Of a stretch of DNA of 64,000 bases, positions 54,101 through 61,692 are shown piece after piece. The notes under the pieces are model-generated. The model made no database searches. It worked only from the letters and a program-made list of their open reading frames with translations, and was not told where the DNA came from. The stretch's first letter is position 1. Each line of letters starts with the position of its first letter. Origin of the DNA: Geomonas oryzae (GTDB lineage: Bacteria > Desulfobacterota > Desulfuromonadia > Geobacterales > Geobacteraceae); NCBI RefSeq assembly GCF_004117875.1, contig NZ_RAHW01000005.1, forward strand, positions 372,001 through 436,000, read 5' to 3'. The position numbers were made by a program, and so were the translations under genes.

Positions 54101-56510
54101 GCTTCGCCCTGCGGTAGAGGTTGAGTCCCCGCTCGAGCCCCCCCGCCTCGCCGTGCACCGTCTCGAGCACCTCGGCTATGTAGCCGCGGGTCTGGAAGGG
54201 GTACTCGGAGCCGGGGAGGCGCTCGGCGGAGCGCGCGATGAGGCGGTCCCCCTCCTTCAGCGAATCCTTGCCGGGAAGATAGGTGAGGCAGAGCCCGGCG
54301 GCGTAGAGGAGCACCGGATCGTCCGGGTACTTCTTCAGCATCTCGCGGTAGAGCGCCAGGAGCTCCGGGGCCTGTCCCTGGGCGGCGACCGACTTCACGT
54401 AACCTCTATGCGCCTCGAGGCTGCGCCCCTCGTAGCGGATGAGATCGAGGAAGGCGGCGCGGGCCGCGGCGATCTCGCCCAGGCGGTACAGGCTCTCCCC
54501 GGCGGCGAGGCTTTTCCTGATGTAGGCGGCACGGGCCAACTGGTAGAGCGGCGCGTCCTCTGGGTGCAGCGCCATCTCCTTCTCGTAGAGGGCGGTCGCC
54601 TCGCCGAAGCGCTCCTCGCGGTACAGGATCTCGGCGAGCGCGAAACGGGCCGCCGCCGTCGGCGTCGCAAGCGGCGGGAACTGCTCCAGCACGGTGCGGT
54701 AGGCGTCCTTCGCGCGCACCCAGTCGCCGCCGCGGTAGGCTAAGTCGCCGCTGCGGTTCCAGGCACCCATGGCGAGGCGCGGCAGGGTGGTGCGGTACTG
54801 CTCGGCAAGCGCGGCCAGACGCTCGCGCGGCTCGCTCGATCCCGCGGTCAACTGGTCCAGGATGCCGGCGATGGCCGCCTCGGCCCAGCGCTCCTGCCGG
54901 TCGTAACGCTTCGCCACCTCGACCAGCGCGCTAACCGCCCCCTCGCCCCCTTCGATCCCAGAGAGGAGACGGGCGCGGCGGTAGGCGGCTTCTCCCCTTA
55001 ACGCCTCGTCCACGGCGGGGTCGGCGACGGCCTTTTCCAGGAGTGCTATGGCGGCCAACTGGTCCTGCGCGCCGGAGCCGTAGTCGGCCTGCAGGCGGGC
55101 GGAGTCGATGAGCGCCCGCGCCTGGGCGTCGCGCCCCTTGTTCACGGCCGCGGCGGTCATCTCCCGCTGCGCCTCGGCGATCACCTCGCGGCGCCGTCCG
55201 GCCACGACGACCTCATCGCAGCGCAGGGCGGCCCGCAGCCGCACCCCTGCCACCTGCGCGAGCGCGGCCTCGGCCGGGAACGCGGCGTAGCGCCGCGCCG
55301 CCTCCTGGTAGCGCTCCAGGGCGCCCGGATGATCCTTCGCCTCTTCCATAAGTCCGGCAAGCGCGAGCGAGGCGAGCGCCCCCTCGCGGGAAGCCTTGTC
55401 CTCCCGCGCCAGGACGCGCAGGAGGGCGAGCCTTGCCGTTGCCGGATCGGCGGGCTGGCGCTCGAGGATCAGGCGCGCGAGTTCCCATTGACCTGCAAGG
55501 TCGGGCCGGTCCGGGATCTCGCCGGAAAGGGGAAGCGACACCACCTGCCCCCCGGCCGCCCCCCCGGCCACGAAAAGCACCCCGTCCTGTGCGGGAAGCG
55601 GCGCAACGGTGGAGAGAAGCCCCGAGGTGAGGGGGAACGCGGCGGGGAGACTCCCCTCGCCGGCGCGCTTCAGTTGCAGCCGGAAGACGGCGCCCCCTTC
55701 CGGCCCGGTGGCGGAGTCCCCGGCGGGAGGGGCGAAGCGGGTGAAGAGGATGGTGTCGTCGTCCTGCCAGGCCGGGTAGAGGTCGCGCTCCCCCCCGGCG
55801 GTGAGCGGCGTGAGACGCCCGGCTTGCAGATCCCAGAGCCAGAGGTCGCCGCCGGGGTCGTTTTCGCGCGAGACGAAGGCAAGGCGGCCGCCGTCCGGCG
55901 AGGGGACCGCGAAGGCGGCGTCGATGCCGATGGGGAGGGGCTCGCCCCTGCCGGAGGCAAGGTCGAGGCGGACGATCTCGCGGCGCCCGGAGCCTGGGAG
56001 TTCGCGCTGGTAGAAGAGGACGTTCCCGTCCCTGGCGAAGGAGGGGGCGTCTTCGCCGGCGTCGTTGCCGGTCAGGCGCACCGGTTCCGCGTCCGGGCGC
56101 GTCAGGTCCAGAAGCCAGATGTCCCCCTTCAGGTCGTCGCGCTCGTCGGTGAAGGCGAGTTTGGTCGCACCGGCATCGAAGGCGGGGGCGGCGAGGCGCA
56201 CCGGGCTCTTGCGCAAAAGGCGCGGCAGCTTTTCCGTGGCGCCGGTCGGGTGGAGCCAAAGCTCGTACCCCGCGTCCCCCTTTTCCACCGTCGCCATCGA
56301 CTTGCCGTCCGGGGAGCGCACCGCGTAGAGCACCGACTGCGGCGTGTAGAGTGCGGCGGCAGGCGCCGTCTCCGGGCGCGAACGCGGAGCCGGGCGCGGT
56401 GCTGCGGGGGCCAGGAGCTCCTCACCGAGCGGCACCGCTTCCGCGACGCCGGCGGCAAGGAGCGAGGCCATGGCCAGGAAGAGGGCCGTTTTTCTTGCCG
56501 ACGCCTTCAT
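48183..56510 (-). CDS. Giant exported TPR protein with C-terminal CHAT (caspase-like) protease domain
   Basis: A single uninterrupted frame of 2775 residues. A signal peptide (MKASARKTALFLAMASLLAA) is followed by a TolB/PD40-like beta-propeller (about 60-330; SPDGKSMA, SPDGGRLAFVSRE), a very long TPR solenoid (about 380-2380) and a CHAT domain (about 2480-2775) with catalytic His2643 in HLASHGEF and Cys2688 in SACQTG. The signal peptide implies a periplasmic or surface site, unlike cytosolic TPR-CHAT. Residues about 1309-1347 are a low-complexity Pro/Gly insert encoded by a dispersed repeat. The ATG overlaps the upstream stop (ATGA). The protease is probably active, but substrate and trigger are unknown. 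Confidence 0.88.
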   Translation of the reverse strand: MKASARKTALFLAMASLLAAGVAEAVPLGEELLAPAAPRPAPRSRPETAPAAALYTPQSVLYAVRSPDGKSMATVEKGDAGYELWLHPTGATEKLPRLLRKSPVRLAAPAFDAGATKLAFTDERDDLKGDIWLLDLTRPDAEPVRLTGNDAGEDAPSFARDGNVLFYQRELPGSGRREIVRLDLASGRGEPLPIGIDAAFAVPSPDGGRLAFVSRENDPGGDLWLWDLQAGRLTPLTAGGERDLYPAWQDDDTILFTRFAPPAGDSATGPEGGAVFRLQLKRAGEGSLPAAFPLTSGLLSTVAPLPAQDGVLFVAGGAAGGQVVSLPLSGEIPDRPDLAGQWELARLILERQPADPATARLALLRVLAREDKASREGALASLALAGLMEEAKDHPGALERYQEAARRYAAFPAEAALAQVAGVRLRAALRCDEVVVAGRRREVIAEAQREMTAAAVNKGRDAQARALIDSARLQADYGSGAQDQLAAIALLEKAVADPAVDEALRGEAAYRRARLLSGIEGGEGAVSALVEVAKRYDRQERWAEAAIAGILDQLTAGSSEPRERLAALAEQYRTTLPRLAMGAWNRSGDLAYRGGDWVRAKDAYRTVLEQFPPLATPTAAARFALAEILYREERFGEATALYEKEMALHPEDAPLYQLARAAYIRKSLAAGESLYRLGEIAAARAAFLDLIRYEGRSLEAHRGYVKSVAAQGQAPELLALYREMLKKYPDDPVLLYAAGLCLTYLPGKDSLKEGDRLIARSAERLPGSEYPFQTRGYIAEVLETVHGEAGGLERGLNLYRRAKLLNRPEVNPENAANLSLNIGNVAFLLGRNATAWSFYRQRLASKVPFDNPETELLFHERYAAAAFQVGEKDAAIEGYGRALSLAQSRLDPARALEQFGRLTRRTNERLFAGEKLSPELERLLARQREINAELEVIGAERVEPPPSPAWGRFEAALKKLLSREKELVAAAGAGTPQGEKYVLELTAMAAAVERELDAVPRLVDTQAKLSDRLGLALFDAERFKESAERFDVAYRLNRDLGRTGNLAANRRSASIALYRQSESASGGDRRRLLELARDGFKEVLTLLERYPSAKKGAPKRGGGLIKIGADVALNKGDATEAAFGFSTEQERRLAQSYLARIASELGDNRTAAQLFKGLLDRYPAQTDKLAEGDLFGVGLLSHRAAQLDYARGDRAKAAEGFRKGTEIALRSGNAVGAMLNLVNWGMLIPADAAPETVAGFLAEQARVSALADSYRGALPADALARYGNDAGAILARLASGRPDDGSRQALVYRAIGMWDRVLRTLLPPAPLPPPCPSPSGGGDLMPPTAQKCVETADASSPPPARGGGLLLAARLNRAAALASLGLPDAAATGYRDALAEARAAGNGAMAWRALAGLGDFDEALKLLDRLPPTQYDLHLGELTERFAPRIEALTAKDPEQGFALVERLSELERVQILGKSLLGMDDPAVLALLQKAAPHLLELDRVRAELSGPAPADPAYLKLRGEQEQAVLDSLLGKDLGLLPPYYAAAGPGVLRLAASSAALPGGEKEEGFRSRLASFRKGCASGKAPRLCRALTPQPAEAIDLLERLPGRSVLRLVALPGDRFLLFTLGGKEGVRAETMTRAAVASRLNDPALVAIYEEPGAFADARVLTWGVSASQLLQSVEGRRPLRTQVLDPAGVWPSLPPFAKLSPDALPERLPDAHTLTLPGAAGLLPTVPARPGGGGGLEPLFEDATGARRDLLALARGESVSLVVAPRGGRGEAYYLGQLASLAGVPSLLLSDGSGTDLSPFAKSYADASLAQARRELPPGWLLIGDWGGNAAESAQLAKKQFGDVVKRAVTAHNEGRYAQALALFDNALVVADATPELAKQRAPLHRHARESAFGAGLTERAVIHADLLVKRLAKEKPYSAEHADALFRLGLLQGRLERFSEAAASLKEGVSIFADLGLAKEQAAALSDFGAVMENAVDYPAARSLFEQSAGLNAQLKDELNLADQYRNLGRILDLRLNEFAAAERYYAKAQEIYAKNGNRALEAETILERGRCRRLLGNFTEADLLYREALDRIGDAALKTRMRIVLEQGNNAWFQGRYQEAFDLREKVERAAQRENWPLEEVMAKNTGGLIWWTLGDSKRALVELKQALELSGKLEARRDERATTLNNMGLVRRESGDYQGALESLGEALAIDRALGSRWAIAYDLRNLGQTRLRMGDPAGALKLLDEAATLADGTGDRVNQAKIHLSLGDARAKSGMKGEAGSSYKKALELADFMLLREVRWRALLGLARLKEGAGDREGAVSSYRDALATIEELRAEIKLDQLKDGFLADKMDVYQGLVGLLVEMGRDDEAFAVAERSRARNLIDILGRQRLSLAGGADRDLYERQNRLREQIGEQEQLAQQAGNPAERSMYQAALERLRGSYQDLLIDIERRRPELLSLVKVAPVTVPEVRSLLEPGVTLLSYYQLPDRLLCWRLEREGSRLFVLPVPAAELSGKIATYRRMLQNLEPLEDNSRELYRLLLSAPLSGVAQGNTVGIVPHGSLHYLSFATLYDGRDYLVDRHNLFHLPAASVYRHTLARRQAAKNLRILAIGNPDLGNASLDLPFAEKEAGTLRWNYADVTTLTRERATESWVRENISRFGIIHLASHGEFDPVNPLFSSIRLAKDAGNDGRLQAEEVFGLDIKADLVVLSACQTGLGDVKSGDDVIGMNRAFIFAGTHALVSSLWRVSDVSSAILMKQFYRDYAGTDKAQALGLAMQHVRKRYPHPGYWGAFVLTGDYK
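52468..52581. repeat. REP-like repeat inside the CHAT gene
   Basis: Two GC-rich palindromes, CCCCCTCCCC...GGGAGGGGGG (52468-52492) and CCCCTCCCCCGGAGGGGGAGGG (about 52544-52565), then GGGAGGGGGAA, match the intergenic family at 33127, 57134 and 61589. Here the sequence is in frame and encodes a Pro/Gly-rich insert between TPR units. Confidence 0.8.
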
Positions 56511-57082
56511 CGGACGCCCCACGCCCCGTCGTCCTGCTGCACCCTGGTCCCCGGTGCGCTGTTCTGACGGTTGATCCGGGCGAAGACCTTGCGGATCGCC
56601 GGGAGGTCCCCGGCGGTGAAGTTTTCGTTGGTGCGCACCACCCGGGTCATCAGCAGTTCGCGGGAGCGGTTCACCTCGCCGATCACCTGGCGGAACTCAC
56701 CCTCGCTGTAGCGCGCCGCGAAGGCCTCCAGGTCGGCGGGGGTCTTTTCCGGAACCTCGCGTGCGAAAGGGGTCAGCGTCCCATCCAGGTTCTCCCCGAC
56801 CCAACCGAGCCGTTTCAGGGTGTCCACGTCGTCGGCGTGGAAGGCGATGGTTTCCAGGGCCTGTGCCGCCTCCTGCTGTTCCGGTGAGTGTTTAGGGGGC
56901 GTTTCCACCTTCCCGGTCGGCGACACCCCGCGTACCGAGGCGACGAGGAGCACGTCCTCGGAGAGGGCGTTATAGGTGCCGAGCACCTGGTTCTCCAGCG
57001 AAGTCCGTTCGCTCACCACGTTCACGTCGACCTTCGCCAGGGTGCAGCCGGAGACGAGAAGAAGGGCGAGGGCAATGGACAA
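56507..57082 (-). CDS. Lipoprotein with DUF1318-like C terminus (YnbE/YdbL-like)
   Basis: About 191 residues. A lipobox VSGC follows a short hydrophobic run (IALALLLVSGC), and the C-terminal part (RINRQNSAPGTRVQQDDGAW) resembles the DUF1318/YdbL tail. The first mature residues (LAKVDVNVVSERTSLENQ) recall the YnbE lipoprotein strand. The start is uncertain: TTG at 57082 or TTG at 57103, neither with a ribosome site, both inside a heptamer repeat. A frame extends to 57331 but crosses repeats and lacks a ribosome site. The gene lies between an AsmA/YdbH-like gene and the CHAT gene, whose start overlaps its stop. Confidence 0.72.
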   Translation of the reverse strand: MSIALALLLVSGCTLAKVDVNVVSERTSLENQVLGTYNALSEDVLLVASVRGVSPTGKVETPPKHSPEQQEAAQALETIAFHADDVDTLKRLGWVGENLDGTLTPFAREVPEKTPADLEAFAARYSEGEFRQVIGEVNRSRELLMTRVVRTNENFTAGDLPAIRKVFARINRQNSAPGTRVQQDDGAWGVR

Positions 57083-57272
57083 TTGACGATGGACAATTGA
57101 CAACGAAAGGCGCGGCGAACGCAGGCTGCCGCCCCCCTCACTCCGTGGCAACGCCCTCACCCGCCCTTCGGGCCCCCTCTCCCGGAGGGCGAGGGGGACA
57201 AACGGAAGTCTGTTGCTAAAAGGACCCGCCGATGGTTTTAACGTAGAACGTAGAACGCAGAACGTAGAACGT
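57078..57272. repeat. Composite repeat: two heptamer arrays around a palindrome
   Basis: Left array 57078-57105 has four 7-mers (GACAATT, GACGATG, GACAATT, GACAACG). Right array 57241-57272 has ACGTAGA-type 7-mers, as in element A at 8381. Between them is a GC-rich palindrome family member (about 57134-57206, CCCTCTCCCGGAGGGCGAGGG). The element fills the gap between the AsmA-like stop and the lipoprotein gene and runs into the lipoprotein coding sequence. Confidence 0.88.
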
Positions 57273-57275
57273 GTT

Positions 57276-60200
57276 TCATTCCACATGTTTTCTCCTTTTG
57301 AGGGACAGCTTCCCCTTTTCGTCGACGACAAGGGTGTCGGAGCGGACCAGGTCCAGGAGCAGTTGGGAACTCCTTATCGCCTGCATCAGGCTCTTCAGCT
57401 CGTTGTCTATCGGAAGCTCGGAAAGACGCAGACGGTCGATCCTCGGAATGGCGACATCCATACCCTTAACCGCAAGCTCCCCTTCGCAGTCAAGCGCGCC
57501 GTCCACGGCGCTCACGCGCAGCCCCTTCAGATCGGCCATCTTGAGCGCCTTTCTTTGCGCCACGATCTTCTCGTTTCTCTGGTACGGATCGACCGCGAAA
57601 AGGGCACGGTCCAGCACCCGCGAGCTGAAGCGGCGCAGGTTCAGGTTCATGCGCATCCCTTCCAGAAGCGCGCGCTTCTCGGTGGCAAGCGGCGCGGAAA
57701 GGCTCAGCTCGCCGGTAAGCTCTCCCTCGCCTCCGGGACGAAGCGACCCGGCGGCCGGAAAGAGAAGCACCGGATCGAGGCGCGAGAAATTGCAGTAGGT
57801 GGAGAGCACCGGGGTTGCCCCGGTGAGGTCGATCATGCCCCGGGCGCGCACCGTCCCCCCGGCGAACTCGGCCTGGAAGAAGGAGAGACCGAGCGATTCG
57901 GGCTCCAGGAGGAGGTCGGCGTCCAGGGCGCTCGCGGCAAGCGGCAGGGCGCCGGACCTGAAGGAGGCGCTGCGGACGCCGATCTTACGCGGACCGCCGC
58001 TTTCACCGCGCAGGTCCTGGTAGATCCGGTTCGCGAGATCGGAGTTCGCCACGGTGAACGGGGCAACCGGAGCGGGACGCACGAGCGCAGTCGAGAGCGG
58101 CTCCCACGTCTCCCCCTTTCCTTGCGCCAGCGCGTAGGTCCGGTCGAGCACGAGGTCGGCACGCATGCCGTCCGCCCCCACCCCCTTGCCGTCGGCAACG
58201 CCCAGGTCGCGGCACTTGCCGTAGCCGCGCACCTTGAGCTCCTTCGCCGCCGTCAGATCGACGCGCGCGCCGGCGGCGACGCTGCCGGCAAGGCGCCACC
58301 CCGCGATGACCTGCTTCGCCTCGGGGGGGAAGTTCCCCTCCAGGTGGGCGAACATGGTGGCGTCGAGGCGCTTCAAGAGGGTCGCCGTGTCGAGCTTCAG
58401 CTCGCGCTCATCCATGAGCGTGTCGAGGCGCCCGACGGTGAGCTCGGCTATCTGGGAAAGGCCCAGCGACGCCACGGTCAGCTCCTCGGTGAGGCGGAGC
58501 TCCTTCCAACCGGAAAGCTCCCCCTGCAGCTTGAGCGCACCGGATTGCAAAGGGAGCGTCGCCGCCTTGCCGGTGAGCCCCTCGAGTGCTGCGAAGCGCG
58601 CCCCGCCATCGATGGTTAGGGGAAGGTCGGCGCGCGGCACGGAAAAGCGCAGTTGCGGCGCCGTATTCACCCCCTTGATCCGGTAGCCTCCCTGGGCGGC
58701 AGGAAGCTTCAGGTCCATATCGCTCAGCTTGACGGTCAGTTCGCCGCGCTCCAGCAGGAGGACGCCACCCTTTGCCTTGCGGAGCGGGTTCGTCTCCGCG
58801 GGAGCCTGCGCGAGCGGCAGCGGCAGGGCCAGGTCCCACGAGGCGGAGGCGAGCCCGGCCGCGTCGAAGCCGGCGGGAAGGAAGGGGGCGGCAACCGGCA
58901 TGAGGCGGCGCAGGTCGATGCGCGCCTCCCCCCTGGTCGCCGCGAGCTGCCTTCCCTCTCCGGTGAGCGCCCCTTTTGCGGTGAGGGTGAGCGCGTCGGA
59001 CGCGGTCAGGGTGAAATTCGCCTGCGCCACGGTCGGGCTCCCCTTCCCCTTGGCCGGCAGATGCACCCCTTCCGCGGCAAGCCGCGCGGCAAAGGGGCGA
59101 AGCGTCACAACCCGCTCCCCCTGGTGCGCCTGCAGCGACGCGGCCTCGAGGTTTAAAATCGGAAGCGCCGCGTCCACGGTGCCGCCGGAAAGAACGCGTC
59201 CCTTAAGCGAAACCTCCTCGCGCAGCTTCTCGAACGCCAGATCCTCCCCAACGGCCAGGCGTTCGATGCCCAGGCTCTGGGTGGCGTCCGCGACTGCCCG
59301 CTTTCCCTTCAAGTCGATGCCGGAGAGGTTCAGGGCCACCCGCCCCCGCACACCCTGCGCACGCAGAGGCTTCTTCCCCGCCGCCTCGAGCGTTGCGGCC
59401 GACAGGGACAGTTCGGCGGTGGCCCGCACCGGCGTCATCTTTTTAAGCGGCAGAACGGCCCGGTCGAGGGAAAGTGCGATGTTCTCCCCCTGCACCGCGC
59501 CGGCGGGGCGCTTTAGGGAAAGCCGCGGCAGGGCCAGGGCCAGTCCGGATACCGCCACCTCGCCGTCGTTCTCCGGTCCCCTAAGGCGCGCGGTGAGCCT
59601 CGCAAGGGTCGCACTCCCGGTCACCTCCTTGAGCGGCAATCCCTTCGAGAGGAAGGGAGCGGCAAGCGCGGCGGCGCGGGAAAGCTCCAGGCGCACTCCG
59701 GAAAGCTCTGCGGAGACGGCGCGGGACTTTTCGGTGGGACGGTCGACTACGGCGTTCCAGGACGCGGTGATGAGTCCCGGGCTCGCAAGGCTCCCCTCGC
59801 TGAAGGTCACCTGCTGCCTCTTGTGATCACTCGTAAGCTTCTGGCGCAAGCGAAGGTCGAGGGGCGCCACCTTCCCCCTCTTCCCGGGGAGTTTGCTTAC
59901 GGACAGGCGCTCGCCGTCGAGCGCGAGCGCCAGGCGGAGGTCCCCCGCCTGATCGGTCTCCCCATCTAGGGCCACCTGGAGAGCGCCTCCAAGCTCCGGC
60001 AGAGGCTTCTTCACCAGAGGCGTCGCCAGTTTCATCACCTCGGCAAGGGAGAGGTGCAGCCTGGCCTTCAGCCCCTCGGGTCGCGTTACACCGCCTTTCA
60101 TGTCGAAATCGGCGCCGGGAAGACCGGCCTCAACCCCGAAGAGCGCCGCGGACGGCTTGATGCGATGCGCCGCGGTCACGAGATCGGCGACCCGCGCCTT

Positions 60201-60878
60201 GAGGCGAACCGGCTGGGCTTTGCCGCCGTCGACGGAGACCGCTCCGGTGAGCGACGCCGTGACCGGCAGCGTGGAAAGCGACGGGACCGCGAGCCCGAAG
60301 GCGAAGTTATTCATGAGGAGCTGGCGCTTGGACTCCGGATCGGCGTAACGCAGCGTCATCGGGGCCGCGTCGACCATCGCCCGCACCTCGACCGGGAGCG
60401 GCCACTCCATGGTGTGGAACTTCTGCACCCCTTCCGCGATCCGCGTGAGCGGGTCCGCCGGCTTCTCCTGAGGCTTGGGCGGCCCCGGGGCGAGGTCGGC
60501 ATCGAGCCTGGCAAGCTTCACATCCAGGCTCACGCGCCAGCGCCCGGAACTCTTCTCGCGGGAAAGGCCGGGAACGATCTTCAGCTCTTTGAGTGAGGCA
60601 TGCAGCAGCGGGGGCGGCCCTTCCCCCAGGGTGAGGCCGGAGACGGCGATACCGCGGGACCAGGACGCGGTGAGGTCATCCCAGGAAACGGGGCGCTTGA
60701 GGCCCTTGGAGATGCCGAGTCTCAGCAGGGATTGCACCGGCGACGTGGAGATGAGGGTCGGCAGGGACACCACGAGCAGCACCATGAGGAGGAGTCCGGA
60801 GAGCGCCAGTGCACTCCCTACGAGGAGTACGCGTCTGAGGCGGATGGTGCGGATGTAGGCGAGGAGACGAGGGCGCAT
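57276..60878 (-). CDS. AsmA/YdbH-like intermembrane bridge protein
   Basis: A 1200-residue protein with one N-terminal membrane anchor (about 17-42) and a very long beta-rich periplasmic part of repeated strands, typical of the AsmA/TamB/YdbH family of bridge-like lipid-transfer proteins. It has no catalytic motif. The C-terminal region (RLRLSELPIDNELKSL) resembles the YdbH end, which in E. coli meets the outer-membrane lipoprotein YnbE. The next gene encodes a lipoprotein with a YdbL-like tail, which supports a YdbH-type assignment over generic AsmA. YdbH itself is about 880 residues, so this one is larger. Lipid transport is inferred. Confidence 0.82.
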   Translation of the reverse strand: MRPRLLAYIRTIRLRRVLLVGSALALSGLLLMVLLVVSLPTLISTSPVQSLLRLGISKGLKRPVSWDDLTASWSRGIAVSGLTLGEGPPPLLHASLKELKIVPGLSREKSSGRWRVSLDVKLARLDADLAPGPPKPQEKPADPLTRIAEGVQKFHTMEWPLPVEVRAMVDAAPMTLRYADPESKRQLLMNNFAFGLAVPSLSTLPVTASLTGAVSVDGGKAQPVRLKARVADLVTAAHRIKPSAALFGVEAGLPGADFDMKGGVTRPEGLKARLHLSLAEVMKLATPLVKKPLPELGGALQVALDGETDQAGDLRLALALDGERLSVSKLPGKRGKVAPLDLRLRQKLTSDHKRQQVTFSEGSLASPGLITASWNAVVDRPTEKSRAVSAELSGVRLELSRAAALAAPFLSKGLPLKEVTGSATLARLTARLRGPENDGEVAVSGLALALPRLSLKRPAGAVQGENIALSLDRAVLPLKKMTPVRATAELSLSAATLEAAGKKPLRAQGVRGRVALNLSGIDLKGKRAVADATQSLGIERLAVGEDLAFEKLREEVSLKGRVLSGGTVDAALPILNLEAASLQAHQGERVVTLRPFAARLAAEGVHLPAKGKGSPTVAQANFTLTASDALTLTAKGALTGEGRQLAATRGEARIDLRRLMPVAAPFLPAGFDAAGLASASWDLALPLPLAQAPAETNPLRKAKGGVLLLERGELTVKLSDMDLKLPAAQGGYRIKGVNTAPQLRFSVPRADLPLTIDGGARFAALEGLTGKAATLPLQSGALKLQGELSGWKELRLTEELTVASLGLSQIAELTVGRLDTLMDERELKLDTATLLKRLDATMFAHLEGNFPPEAKQVIAGWRLAGSVAAGARVDLTAAKELKVRGYGKCRDLGVADGKGVGADGMRADLVLDRTYALAQGKGETWEPLSTALVRPAPVAPFTVANSDLANRIYQDLRGESGGPRKIGVRSASFRSGALPLAASALDADLLLEPESLGLSFFQAEFAGGTVRARGMIDLTGATPVLSTYCNFSRLDPVLLFPAAGSLRPGGEGELTGELSLSAPLATEKRALLEGMRMNLNLRRFSSRVLDRALFAVDPYQRNEKIVAQRKALKMADLKGLRVSAVDGALDCEGELAVKGMDVAIPRIDRLRLSELPIDNELKSLMQAIRSSQLLLDLVRSDTLVVDEKGKLSLKRRKHVE

Positions 60879-60922
60879 CGGTCAGGGTCCCGGGAGGTCC
60901 AGCGGAAGTTGCGAGGCAATTT

Positions 60923-60951
60923 CTCTTATCATCTCCCACTTTTAAAGTCAA
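60923..60951 (-). promoter_or_regulatory. Possible sigma70 promoter of the envelope operon
   Basis: On the minus strand TTGACT (60946-60951) and TAAGAG (60923-60928) are 17 bp apart, about 45 bp ahead of the AsmA-like ATG. Confidence 0.55.
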
Positions 60952-60960
60952 ACGGCGCGC

Positions 60961-61374
60961 TCACCGCAGGAGCCTGTGGCAGATGCCGCAGAGCTGGTCG
61001 CCGACCCGAATCAGGTGGGGCGCGGGTTGCGTCAGATCATGGCAGGAGAGACAGGTGATCTTGCCGTCCTCGAGGATGCACCCCGCGGCGAGGATCTCGG
61101 CTGCCGGCGCGTAGTCCAGCTCTTTGCCCGGCGGGGGGTAACGGTGCATCAGGGAATGGTCGTTTGTGTAGAGGCAGTGGTCGTCGAGACAGATGGCTAC
61201 CGGATGCGTCGCCCCTTCAGAGTGGCAGGCGATGCACTCCTGCATGGTGAGGATGCCGCTGGCACTGGTCTGGTGGTCGAGGTTCGCCTCCCCCACGCGC
61301 AAGAAGAGGAAGACACCCAAAGCAACAGCAAGCGTCGCTGCCAGCCACACATGAATCTTTCCTGATTCAAGCAT
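60961..61374 (-). CDS. Membrane-anchored triheme cytochrome c
   Basis: A 137-residue protein with an N-terminal membrane segment (about 8-26, probably an uncleaved anchor) and three CxxCH heme-binding motifs: CIACH (47-51), CLSCH (108-112) and CGICH (129-133). Extra His residues (66, 73, 77, 120) can serve as sixth ligands. Cys62, Cys67 and Cys99 are not in CxxCH motifs. It should carry electrons in the periplasm. TGGAGG stands four bases ahead of the ATG. It is upstream of, and on the same strand as, the AsmA-like gene, and divergent from the ferredoxin fusion. Confidence 0.9.
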   Translation of the reverse strand: MLESGKIHVWLAATLAVALGVFLFLRVGEANLDHQTSASGILTMQECIACHSEGATHPVAICLDDHCLYTNDHSLMHRYPPPGKELDYAPAAEILAAGCILEDGKITCLSCHDLTQPAPHLIRVGDQLCGICHRLLR

Positions 61375-61588
61375 GAGGCCTCCAGGTCATGGAAGTCTTC
61401 AACTCAATCAGCGGCTCCGATTCACTGTCTGCCGCTTTGCTAATTTGGGGCGATAAAAGTCTAGCACGGCAACTATGACAGACAACGGGGGGGCGATTAT
61501 ATTCGCTTCATTGGTTAGAGACACAGCACAGACCAGCACCGGAACATTGAGAATATGATGCAATCGACGGAGTGCCGGAATGAACGCG

Positions 61589-61680
61589 CCCCTCCCCACG
61601 GAGGGGGTGGTTGGGAGGCGGGAAGTAGGATCGAGCCGCTGCACGCCCCCTCCCTAACCCTCCCTCTCCGGAGGAGGGGA
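61589..61680. repeat. GC-rich palindromic repeat, REP-like
   Basis: CCCCTCCCCACGGAGGGGG, then TTGGGAGGCGGGAA, the shared tail GCCGCTGCACGCC (61635-61647) and CCCTCTCCGGAGGAGGGG. It is homologous to the copy at 33127-33186. Confidence 0.85.
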
Positions 61681-61692
61681 TGCCCCGACGGG

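Noticed and set aside
52074-54743. 889-codon plus-strand open frame opposite the CHAT gene
   Set aside because: Same reason: an antisense shadow with Arg/Gly/Val-rich translation and no recognisable domain.
48183-56510. CHAT protein as part of a CRISPR-Craspase or gasdermin defence system
   Set aside because: No cas gene, CRISPR array or gasdermin-like gene is nearby, and the protein has a signal peptide, so a cytosolic immune role is unlikely.
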